In this document: in pieces, positions 36,165 through 46,456 of the stretch
How the letters are laid out: every line of letters starts with the position of its first letter
How positions within the stretch are numbered: the first letter of the stretch is position 1
Translations under genes and position numbers: made by a program
Notes under the pieces: generated by a model
Told to the model about the DNA's origin: nothing
What the model saw: only the letters and a program-made list of their open reading frames with translations
The model's database searches: none
Assembly: GCA_024663395.1 (NCBI GenBank)
Contig: JANFAH010000003.1
Coordinates: 2,232,001-2,296,000, forward strand
Reading direction: 5' to 3'
Source of the DNA: Pisolithus tinctorius
Lineage: Eukaryota; Basidiomycota; Agaricomycetes; Boletales; Pisolithaceae
DNA: 64,000 bases

Positions 36165-39100
36165 ATGAATTTGGACACCTTAACCGAAAGGTCACAGCAG
36201 ACAATCGCTGCTGCCATCCAACTAGCAAGAGATCATGCAAATGCGCAAGGTTTGGTGCATCTTCTTTAGTGTCATTGGTTCGCACTGATCGACCTTCATA
36301 GTACATCCTGCTCATATTGGAGCCGCCCTCCTAAATGAGGGCACAGGACCAGACGGTGTAGTGCAAGGAGACCAGAGTACAACATCCTTATTTGCATCGG
36401 TCATCGAGAAAGCTGGTGGCGACAAGGTGAGATGGTAGTCGTGCTTGATTGTTTAGTCTACTGACGCTTCGGTTCTGAAGGTTACCGTAAAGCGTGGACT
36501 CCAGAAAATCATCATCAGATTACCGTCACAGTCACCACCTCCAGAAGAAGTGTCATTCACTGGAATGGCATTGAAGGTGCTGCGAGAGGCAGTAGAGTTA
36601 CAGAAAAACCATGCATGATTCCTATGTTGCGCAAGATCACCTTCTTCTCGCTCTCATCAAAGACTCCACGATCCAATCTGTCCTCAAAGAAGCTGGCTTG
36701 ACGGAGGCTGTTGTCAAGACGGTGATTCAACAGATACGCGGTAACCGGCGCATTGAAAGCAGAAACGCGGAGGCTGGATTCGAGGCTCTGCAAAAGTACG
36801 CAGTCGACCTAACAGCACTTGCGGAGGAAGGCAAGATTGACCCAGTCATCGGGCGAGATAACGAGATCCGCAGAGTTATCCGCATTTTGTGCAGAAGGTG
36901 GGATTGCCCCGTCAGAAATATGTTCGGAATATTGCTAACTGTTCTGCAGGACAAAGAATAATCCCGTTCTTATCGGTGAACCTGGTGTTGGGAAGACCTC
37001 CATTGTAGAGGGCCTTGCTCAGCGCATCGTGAATCGCGATGTCCCTGCATCCCTCTTTGGACGACTATTTTCATTGGATATGGGTGCCTTGATGGCTGGT
37101 GCCAAGTATAAGGGTGAATACGAAGAGCGCATCAAAAGCGTTCTAAATGAAGTGGAAAAATCCGCTGAACAAGGAAACCAGGTTATCCTTTTATTGATGA
37201 GCTTCACCTTATCATGGCAGGGCGAGGTGCCGAAGGTGGCGGCATGGATGCTGGTAACCTATTCAAACCCCTCTGGCCAGAGGCAAGCTGCGGTGCATTG
37301 GTGCTACTACACTCGCTGAATACAGAAGTACATCGAGACGGACGCGGCGCTGGAGCGAAGGTTTGCTCAAGTCATCGTTAACGAACAACCGTTGGCGAGA
37401 CTATCAACATCCTTCGTGGTATCAGGGAGAAATATGAAGTCCACCATGGTGTCAGAATTCTTGACGGTGCGATGATTTCCGCGGCGACCTTAGCACATCG
37501 CTACTTGACATCTCGTCGATTGCCGGATGCTGCGATCGATCTCGTCGACGAAGCCTGCGCAAGGTAAGTCGTGCATCACTGATCGAGGTTTTTAGAATGT
37601 TAATATGTCGAATTTAGCGTCCGAGTCACACGGGAGACGGCGCCTGAAGCAATTGACAAATTGCAGCGACGGCAGACTTGAACTCGAGGTTGAAGTACAT
37701 GCCCTTGAGCGCGAGAAAGATCAGGCCAGCAAGGAGCGCCTCGCTCTTGCTCGCAAAGCTATCGCAGAGGTTGATGATCAACTCCGGCCTTTGCAGGCTG
37801 CGTACGAGGCACAGAAAAGGATGGTGATGAATTAATCACGTCCGCAAACGGATAGATGAACTCAAGGCCAAGGCGGATGACGCCGAGCGACGGTAAGTTC
37901 GTGAATTGCAAGTGCGCCCCTAATACTCATCACACCTGGCAGATACGATTTAGAGACTGCGTCGGACCTGCGTTACTATGCTCTGCCAGAGCTGCAGAGT
38001 CGCCTTGAACAACTGCTAGCTAAGAAGGCGGAGGAGGAAACGAACGGACAACCAGGCTCTGACAGCGTAACCCCTGAGCAAATTGCCGAGATCGTGGCGC
38101 GCTGGACTGGCATCCCTGTCACAAGACTGATGTCGACGGAGAAGGAGAAGTTACTCAGAATGGAGAAAATTCTGGCCAATAGTGTCGTTGGCCAACCTGA
38201 CGCTGCGAAGGCTGTGGCTAATGCCATCAGGTTGTCGAGAAGTGGGTTGGCAAGCGCAAACCGGCCAATCGCTAGCTTTTTGATGGCTGGGCCTTCCGGA
38301 ACGGGCAAGACGTTGATGAGTAAAACGGTACGTTTGGTTGTACGTGATGGACCTGTAGCCTGGACTGACTCGTGGGTAGCTTGCAACCATTCTCTTTGAT
38401 TCCCCAGATGCCATGATACGCATCGATGGATCTGAGTACTCGGAGAAACATTCCATTGCACGTTTGATCGGTGCGCCTCCCGGGTATGTCGGCCACGACG
38501 CAGGTGGTCAGCTTACAGAATACGTTCGCCGCAAACCATATTGTATCGTGCTTATCGATGAAATCGAGAAGGCATCTAGGGAATTTGTGACATTGTTCTT
38601 GCAAGTCCTCGATGATGGCCGCCTTACGGATGGCCAGGGTCGGGTAGTAGACTTCCGGAATACAGTCATCATCATGACCTCGAATCTCGGTGCCGCTTAT
38701 CTCAACGACATGTCGGAAGGGAGAGTGGACTTCAACACACGCCAATTAGTCATGGGTGCGATCCAGGCCCACTTCCCTCCGGAATTTGTTAATCGCATTG
38801 ACGAGATTATCATCTTCGTAAGCGACTCTATTCGTGACAAAGTGCATCCGACTGACCGTTTCGCTACAGCATACACTGTCAAGGGATAATGTTCTCAAAA
38901 TTGTAGACTTGCGTCTCAAAGAGGTGGAAGACCGACTTTCAGATCGAAAAATCACCCTCGATGTTGAACCCGAGGCAAAGCAGTACCTTGTTTCCGTTGG
39001 TTATAATCCAGCTTTCGGTGCTCGCCCGTTGAATCGGGCGATTCAGAGCGAACTTTTGAACCCACTGTCGGTCCTCCTCCTTTCTGGGCAGATACAAGAC

Positions 39101-39235
39101 AACGAAACTGTTCATGTCAAGTTCGACGGTCCCAGAAACAAGTTAGTCATCATACCGAACCACCCAGAAAAGGGGGTGGAAGGTATGGATTTGGACGGAT
39201 TGGATGATGATATTGAGATTGAAGAGATTGACTGA
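36165..39235 (+). CDS. HSP104: Hsp104 disaggregase, with several frame breaks in this sequence
   Basis: Spliced minus its breaks, this encodes a full Hsp100: Clp_N domain ([20 protein letters not shown]), first AAA+ domain with Walker A (GEPGVGKTS near 36980) and Walker B (IDELHLI), a coiled-coil middle domain (37620-38040), and second AAA+ domain with Walker A (GPSGTGKT near 38295) and Walker B (LIDEIEKA). The tail is acidic and ends [10 protein letters not shown], as in cytosolic Hsp104, not mitochondrial Hsp78. Hsp104 unfolds aggregated proteins with Hsp70/Hsp40 and maintains yeast prions. Between about 36605 and 37838 I find at least seven one-base gains or losses that interrupt conserved motifs and cannot be introns. 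The 3' half from 37900 reads cleanly. Start at 36165 and stop TGA at 39233-39235 are clear. Confidence 0.9.
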
Positions 39236-39362
39236 AGGAGGTTCCATGTACTCATCGTTTGTTGCAACACATTGTATTGTTAGCGAGCACACAACTTGTA
39301 ATTATGTAATCATACCTTTGAAGTGTTTGCGAGGTTTTCCGTTCGTCGATCACAACACCGCG

Positions 39363-40028
39363 ATGTTTACTCGTCGAGTCGTCTTACGAGCCCTCCGGCC
39401 TTGCTCAAGACGCCCATCCTCAACCAAAGCACCCTCTGTTGCTACTACCTCTCCACAGTCAACTCCTGCTGAAAATACTCTAACCGGCATCGCACCTCAA
39501 GCTCCCAATTATCCGACACCATGGTCAACGAACCAGCGGCCCCGACCTGCTGCGCGTTCTGGTCCCCGCTTTGAGCAAACTGTCATGGACCTTCAGCCGA
39601 ATCCGCTCAGTGCCATGGAGCTCATAGCCAGTGAGCCCGCGCGGATTGTACAAGGTCGCAAGGCCGTCTGTGATGGTGGTATGTCGTGTGTCCCAAGTCT
39701 ATTCTGTCCTAAGATTGTGATCTATGCTGTTAGGTAGAGGTCCCCTAGGTCACCCCAAGATCTTCATAAACTTGGTGTGCATCATGTTATGACTACCGTC
39801 GAACTAATCTTTGAACGTATTTTACAGGATAAACCTGGTCCACATGCATGTGGGTATGTCGCTTATAAGCACCGCCCGTATGACGCACTGACATTTCGTC
39901 TGTTTTTTTCTCCTGGCGCCCTTCTCAGCTACTGGTAAGTTGATGCTTCACCGAATGGGGGCCCCGGCTCACAATACTGCAGCGGGATCCAGTTTGAACA
40001 AGCTGTACACCATGGACATGAGCACTAG
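39363..40028 (+). CDS. NDUFS6: Complex I zinc-finger subunit NDUFS6 (13-kDa) with a 6-nt microexon
   Basis: Five exons (39363-39678, 39734-39774, 39828-39853, 39929-39934, 39983-40028) give 435 nt, 144 residues. The N-terminus (MFTRRVVLRALRPCSRRPSS) is a strong mitochondrial presequence. The C-terminus has the zinc-binding CHCC motif: GHPKIFINLDKPGPHACG, then YCGIQFEQ. The fourth exon is just CTACTG; only with it does ACG-YCG join in frame, restoring the invariant GYCG. NDUFS6 is a matrix-arm subunit of NADH:ubiquinone oxidoreductase needed for late assembly with the NUMM/NDUFAF2 exchange. The microexon has a good acceptor (CTCAG) and donor (GTAAGT). The gene is 127 bases downstream of Hsp104 on the same strand. 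Confidence 0.93.
39929..39934 (+). other. 6-nt microexon of NDUFS6
   Basis: Flanked by CTTCTCAG and GTAAGT. It supplies parts of the Gly, Tyr and Cys codons of the zinc-binding GYCG. Without it the frame still continues but two conserved residues would be missing. Confidence 0.8.
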
Positions 40029-40922
40029 AGCTATGGAAGTGCACCCCAAATGCATAGGCAGTAGCAGAAGCCTCATGATTTCTATCCTTGTCACTACCTT
40101 GCCAATTTCAATCAGTACTCTGCCTTGTTGAGCATCAAGTCGGACTGGTACTTGCATCATAAAGGGTTAGCAGGTTTTAAGAGTACAATTCCTGTGGCGC
40201 TCTGCAACGCCTAGTTGATCCTAATTAATGCTACTATGGGTGATGAGTAAGATAAGCATGAGGATAAGCACGAGCAGGCGAAGCTCCTTCGAAGACACCG
40301 AGCCACAGCGGGAAGGAATAAGGAGGGTAAGAGGGTAAGAAAGTCGCTCGGAGACTCGAAAGCCTGGAAGGTCCTTCTATCGCTCGCTCGGGGATGAGAC
40401 AATACGAGACAGCTACCCGTCATGTACGAAATACGGGAGACAAAGGACATAGCAGTGGCAGACGGATGTAACAATGAATGGTGTTAGTGGCACTGGGTCC
40501 ATTGAAATTGAAGTATCGTGAGGAGAGTGGTTCCCAAAACCCGTGAGGTAATATCAAACAAGGAGAGGATAAATAAATAAAAATGTTAAAGGAACGCGCG
40601 GACGCCCACCCGTTAGTTATCGTCGGGCGAGGTAAAGGACATAGGAGATAATGGGGATACTCCCCTTCTGCGACTGCTTCGAGCTGCGAAAATGGCGGGA
40701 GCGAATGTGGCGACGGATGGTCAAGTAGTGATGATGGTAGCGGCGCCTGCGTAAACTGCATCAGTTGGAATAATGACCCAGGCTTTCTAGTACCCACCAC
40801 TTTGAATATAGGGTTGACTGCTACATGCGGATCTATTCCAGGACTTGGAGGATGACCAAACATCTTGCCATTACATTCGTATGTCGTATGGGAAGACGAG
40901 GGATACTGAATCATCGGGGCAC

Positions 40923-43829
40923 CTATGTAAGAAGTGTGCTGTGGACTAGTGGAATCGTGTGAATTATGCGAGTGCATCCATGAATTGGGCGACGGGACAA
41001 GGACAAGAGATTGATGGGTGGGGGCGAGGATGTCCCTGACACGGAAGAGGTCGTATCGACGGAGGCACGAATATGAAACTCGTTTAACTGATGATCCAGG
41101 GAAATCGAATTGGACGAGCGCGCCGAGGTTGGGAAGTCGTCGAATGACGTCGTTCCAGTTCGGAGCGAAGAAGTGGATGTCATTCGGTTTACGCCGCCCG
41201 CTGGGGGTCGCCGAATTCGAGCGGGCCCTGGATCACTATCGACTGTAGCAAATGATATGGCAGACATTCGTCCGTACTGTGGATGTCCGACGACGACATG
41301 GAATGATCGTCGTCGAAGTCTCGCCGCCGAACCTTGCTTAACCGCTCATCTCTAGGCAGCCACCGGTCACCAGGTGCAAGAGTGCCGTCTGGAGGCTTCA
41401 AAAACCGACCCGAAGCCGCGTCCAAAGTGGGTGAACTGACCTTGGCAGAGCCATTTTGGTTCTGCCGTATTGGACCAGAAGCCGCAGCCTTGCTCTTCTC
41501 GAGGTCAGCAGCATATATGGCACGAGAATTGACACTGAGCAAACTGCCCGAGTGTGCCCACTTCCACTCCACCTCATGCTTCGCGGTCGTTTGCATGAGC
41601 ATCTTACGCTTTTGCATAACCGCACGTGCTTGCTCTCTGTGTGCCCGCTCCACCATAGCACGACGTTGTTTCTCAGCTTCCCGTTGTAATCTTTCTGCTT
41701 CCTTCCTGTTTGCTTTGGTATCTTTGCGCACATTCGTAGCAGCACCCTCGCCGGCCAACGGCGTATCCGAACCTATGGATTGAGATCGTTTAAGCGATGG
41801 CATGGAGCTTGACCCCGGGTCCTCGTCTACGGGCGGTAGTGAATGCTGGTGAACTTTGTCCCCATGCCCGAACATGCCGAGGCCCCACTTCGAATGCTTC
41901 TTGCCAAAACCAAGAGAGCCGAGCCTGCTGAGTTTGCTGCTTGGCGTCTGGACTGTTTCCTGAACATGCATCGGCTCGGATTCAGTGCGCATTTCGGCAA
42001 CTGTTGAAGATTGGAAGACCATTCTCTGGTCCTCTAGAGACGGGTAGGCTTGTGAGGGCGGAGTGCCCATCCAGTGCGAACCATTTCGTGGATGGTTGGT
42101 CGGCCACGGCGGGGCAGCGCCTTGTATTCGAGCCTCCTCTTGCGAGTAGGACGGAGGTGGGGGTCCATGTGAATCGTCGACTCTTCGCGATCCCGGGGTA
42201 TGGGTACCCGAGGTAGCAATGGAGGGAACGAAGGCAGTGCGGTGAGAAGAAGAAGCGTCTGGTATATGAAGTGGGTGTAGATGTGGTGGATTGTGAGAAT
42301 GTGAGGGAGGGATACTACGAGGGGAAGCAGAAGGCGTGAGAAAGGGCGCGCCGTTGATATGAGGCCTTGCAGGTGTGGAGGTCGCCGTCTGCACATACAA
42401 TGCTGGAGGCATCGGGGGCACATTCTGCGGCAACGCTTCTATAAGATACGGGTGTTCCAAACACTGCCGGCTCGTGAGGCGGAGATCCGGGTCGTATTTG
42501 AGCAAATCAGATATGCACTCGATGAGCTTCCTGGGGACGCTCCGTTCAAAATACGAGTAAAAATCTTTTGGTTGACTCTGTGAGGTAGCTTATAAGTGAT
42601 CCGCATTAAAAGGCATCATTGCTAACGCCAACCTTGGGGAAAGCAAAATTGAACTGCTTGGCCATCTTGAGACCTTTATTCCACTTTCCACCTCCGAGAG
42701 GTTTGCCTCGAGAATCAGTACCGTAATCGACAGGATCACCAAGTATCTCGCATATGCGATGTATTTGATCGACATGGTCAGAGCCAGGAAACAGCGGTCG
42801 GAGGTTGACGAGTTCAGCCATGATGGTCCCCAAAGCCCACATATCAACAGGATTGGAATAGTCTCTGCTGGACATTAGGACCTCGGGCGCGCGATACCAC
42901 CTCGTAGAGACATAAGTCGTATAAGGTGGGGCGCTGAGTGTTTCTCTTGCGAGACCGAAGTCAGCCAGTTTGATGATGGCTACGACATCCTTTTCGGCCG
43001 CACCAGGTGGTGAAACGGGAGACAAGGAGCGATATTCAAAGTGACCGGTTGTGGTGACCAGGACGTTTTCCGGTTTCATGTCACGATGAAAATAGCCCGA
43101 GGAATGGATGTGGTGCAGGCCAGACACGATCTGACGGAATATGGAGGCGACAAGACCACCTGCAAGTGGCCTGCCTTTGCGAGCTTTGATAAGGTGATAA
43201 AGATTTCCTTCCATGCTCTCGAAAACGAAATATAGCTCCTTGGTATCTGGTAGGAGAAAAAAGTCGTACAACGGTATGATGCAAGGGTGAAAAGGAATTG
43301 CGCGAAGTGACTGTATGCGTGTCAGAGGCACGCTGAAAACAAGCCAAGAGTGGAGGCACCTCAAGTTCCTTTAGCTTTTTGCATTCGTCCCACCCGCCTT
43401 CCCATTTCTTTTTCATCTTCTTAACTGCAACGAGTCGTTTTCCGACCCACTCAGGTCGAGCGCCGCCACCACATTGCATTGGAGAGAGGGGAGTGCTGGG
43501 AGGCAGGGCACCGTGCCAATCACATAGCAGGACGGTACCAAAGGAACCGTCGCCCAGGGTCTTGATTGGAGTGAATGAGCGACTGGAGCCTACGGAGGGG
43601 AAGATGAGCGTGTGTGGGCAAAGATGAAGGAGGTGGTGGTAGACATACTTGAATTCGCATCACCGACGACGAGCTTTCCGTTCTGTATCGATACGGCGGG
43701 AACGGCGACGACGTGGATGGTTTCTTTTGGCTGTGAGGAGGGTTTTGGGCAAGGTTGATGGTTATTCGGGACAGGGATGCTGTTTGGGTCGGCGTTGCTT
43801 TGGGCTGCATGATTCGAGGGCGTGAACAT
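40923..43829 (-). CDS. Ime2/Crk1-like (RCK/MAK-family) protein kinase
   Basis: The start ATG is at 43829 (MFTPSNHAAQSNADPNSIP). After a short N-terminus come the glycine loop (LGDGSFGTVLL), the catalytic Lys (LVAVKKMKKKW), HRDMKPEN (catalytic loop), DFGLA, a TxY activation segment (TTYVSTRWYRAPE) and the APE-linked CMGC insert. This is the Ime2/RCK/MAK class; the Ustilago maydis relative Crk1 acts in morphogenesis and mating, and yeast Ime2 in meiosis. A long disordered Ser/Pro/His-rich tail (41189-42505) follows. A 42-nt intron near 41241-41282 (GTACGG...GCTACAG) rejoins the frame. The stop used is TAG 40923-40925. A coding-like frame continues to about 40600 (MIQYPSSSHTTYECN), reachable only through an uncertain 53-nt splice, so the C-terminus is unresolved. 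Confidence 0.85.
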
Positions 43830-44410
43830 GACACACAGAGCATCGCCTTGTACGACCGGAGAGAGAGGGCTTAGGGCGAAGGGAGAGCGGCAGGGGCAGA
43901 CTATTAGGAAGACATGCAAGGAGCAAAAGACTCAGCATCAGACGAAGTCCTCGCCAGAATATTCATCGGACAAGCGCCATACCAGCACCAGTTTGGTAAG
44001 TCATCCCGTGTTAACCGACCCAACCGAAGCAACAGTTTCATTATCGTTTTAAAAAGCAAGTATTTCCACCGAAGACGATCCGCCCGCACTTCATTACATA
44101 GTGGGACTCGCCCTCACCGTGCATCCACCCACCCACCCAGCTGCCACCAACACGGAGTCTCTGAAACGCAGTCTGAGGCTCACCACGTGACTCGTCCCAC
44201 ACAATCACCGGCACTTTCCAGTAGTGTGTTATGTAATGCTCCCGTCCCCATCTGTCAAGTTGTGGGCGCCCACGCCCATATTAATTATTTGCGGGCATCA
44301 CACACATCCAATCCCCCATCAATGTCTGTCAATGTCTAAATCACGGCGAAACTGAGCACTAAGTACATATGTGTACACCACTGGTCTATCTATCATATCG
44401 TCTCCTTAGA
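43830..44410. other. Gap between the kinase start and the PRPP synthetase stop
   Basis: About 580 bases with CCCACC-type repeats near 44130-44150 and no supported gene. A 141-codon plus-strand open frame (43914-44339) shows no recognisable motif. It is probably the kinase promoter plus the PRS 3' UTR. Confidence 0.4.
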
Positions 44411-45748
44411 TCAGTATGGCACCTCGTGGAATAGCTTCGACACGCTCTCCCCATAGTGACTCCGTCTGATCACCTCCCCGAGAACCGGCCCGATATTGAT
44501 CACTTCGATTTTGCTGCACTTGGCCTGGTTTGCCGATTGAGGCAACGTATTCGTCACTATCAGCTTTTCCAGCGCGCTCTCCTCCACATTCTTCAGCGCG
44601 TTCCCACTCAGTATTCCGTGTGTCACGATCGCATAGATTTTTGATGCCCCTGCTTCTGCAAGATGCTGCGCTGCAAGACATAGCGTTCCACACGTATCCG
44701 CCATGTCGTCCACCAAAATCGCTACTTTGTCTTTGACGTGTCCAACTAACACCATTCGAGATACTGCATTCGCCTTTTTCCGCTCTTTATGAAACAGTGC
44801 GAAGTCGACGGCCAGTCGGTCCGCAATCGACGTCGCCCTGCCGTTTCGCATTGCCGTCAGTCACACTCCTATCCAACCCTGATACACTTAACCCACCTCT
44901 TGGCACCTCCAGCATCGGGCGAAACGATCACCACGTTCTTCACGTCAAAATGCGTGCGGATATATTGGATCGATGAAGGCTCGGCGTACAGCTAGTGCGG
45001 ATAGGTGAGGTCTAGACTCGATCTTATCGCCCAACACAGCACTTACGCTGCATCCGACCAAAACGGGACGGCCGTGGGCAACCGTTAGGTGAACAAATGA
45101 AATGTCACCGGTGCAAAAAAGAAAACACCCACTTGTCCACGGGAACATCAAAGAATCCTTGGATTTGTGAGGCATGAAGGTCCATCGTCTTCTCCATGCA
45201 TCAGACACGATCATCAATTGGGTGAAAAGACAGCTTACGATGACGTGATCACACCCCGACTTTTGTAACATGTTTGCGACGAGTTTCGCAGTAATTGGAG
45301 CACGACTTTTGTCCTTCTTGTCTTGCCGAGCGTACGGGAACAGCGGCACGACCGCAGTGATGCGTTTTGCACTCGCAATCTTGCAAGCGTGGATCATAAT
45401 GCAAAGCTCCATCAGCGCCGTGTTGACCGCCCCGCAGCCGGTGTTGATGATGTATACATCGTTTTCACGCACGCTCTCGGCGATGCACACCTGCGTCTCG
45501 CCAATGCCGCTCTTTGTCACTTCAGCTTTGGCTAGGGACAGACCGAGGCTAGAGAAGGAGCATCGTCGCATGGGTGAAACAGCACCCAATCCTAGTATAC
45601 CGTTCTGAATTTACCGTCGTGCAATAATCTCCGCGAGCTCGGGATGGCTCGTCCCTTGGATCGCTCTACAGTCAGCCTCCGTTCTTGAAGACCGATAGAC
45701 GTCACATTACGCACCAGTAAAGATTTTGACTCCAGTGCCATTTAACAT
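44411..45748 (-). CDS. PRS1: Ribose-phosphate pyrophosphokinase (PRPP synthetase)
   Basis: The start ATG at 45748 opens a short exon ([12 protein letters not shown]) that splices into [13 protein letters not shown]. The PRS core follows: [16 protein letters not shown], the flexible catalytic loop with [47 protein letters not shown] and the PRPP-binding loop [12 protein letters not shown]. The stop TGA is at 44411. The enzyme transfers diphosphate from ATP to ribose-5-phosphate, making PRPP for purine, pyrimidine, His and Trp synthesis. Introns are in the positions expected from the reading frame. Which of the several fungal PRS paralogues it is cannot be settled; no NHR insert of the Prs1/5 type is obvious. 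Confidence 0.92.
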
Positions 45749-46456
45749 GGTGGTTTAACTTATCAAGAGAAATAAAAACAAGGAGGGTCAAGAAAGAGAA
45801 ATGTCCATGAACCTGATGAAACAGCAAGAAAAAGTATATACCCGGGCAAAGATAAAAACCGGGATTACGAGCTGAGGGGCACGTGGCACAAACATGAGCC
45901 AAAAATTGCTGACTAAGCACAACGATACGTCTCTGCGAGGGATTTGTCTGCTACGACACATATCATAGTACTGCGATGCAGCACGTACACGCAATAAGAA
46001 TATACCGAGACCACACTCAAATGTGCACATATAGTACAGAGGCGACGACAATAATAAAAGAGGTAGGGGACTGAGTAATAAGAAGGAAGGTGCGCTACAA
46101 ACTACAGAGGTCGGTATTGCAAGAACATACTATGAGATTTGACGGCTGAGGAATGGTTGGATGTACATTGTACTAGTACTGTAAGATCCCGGAGCCACAA
46201 TGAACAGGGGGAACAACGGGGGAAGCGATCATGAAAGAAAGTGGGCAGTGAAAAAGAATTATGACAACGGAATAGCGACAGGCGAAAAGCTGCAGTGACT
46301 TAGCTCACCCTGAAACCCTGAAGAGCAACTCGAGTGGACTATAGTAAACCGAAAGGTCATGAACGCAAAGAATAATACAAAAAGTCTATCGCGAGAAAGG
46401 GGACGACAAACGCGAACAATGTAGGTGAATTCCTGAGGAGTATGCAGGGGGTTTAC
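45749..46456. other. Intergenic between PRPP synthetase and the Dcp2 3' end
   Basis: About 700 bases, purine-rich on the plus strand with several A- and G-rich runs, holding the PRS promoter and the Dcp2 3' UTR. Two minus-strand open frames at 45702-46051 are Phe/Cys-rich and look like chance. No gene is supported. Confidence 0.45.

Noticed and set aside
37100..37840. Introns explaining the Hsp104 frame changes
   Set aside because: No GT...AG pair of usable length lies at the breaks, and both sides of each break are conserved coding sequence.
43914..44339. 141-codon plus-strand frame in the kinase/PRS gap
   Set aside because: No recognisable motif, unsupported start context and His/Ser-biased composition.
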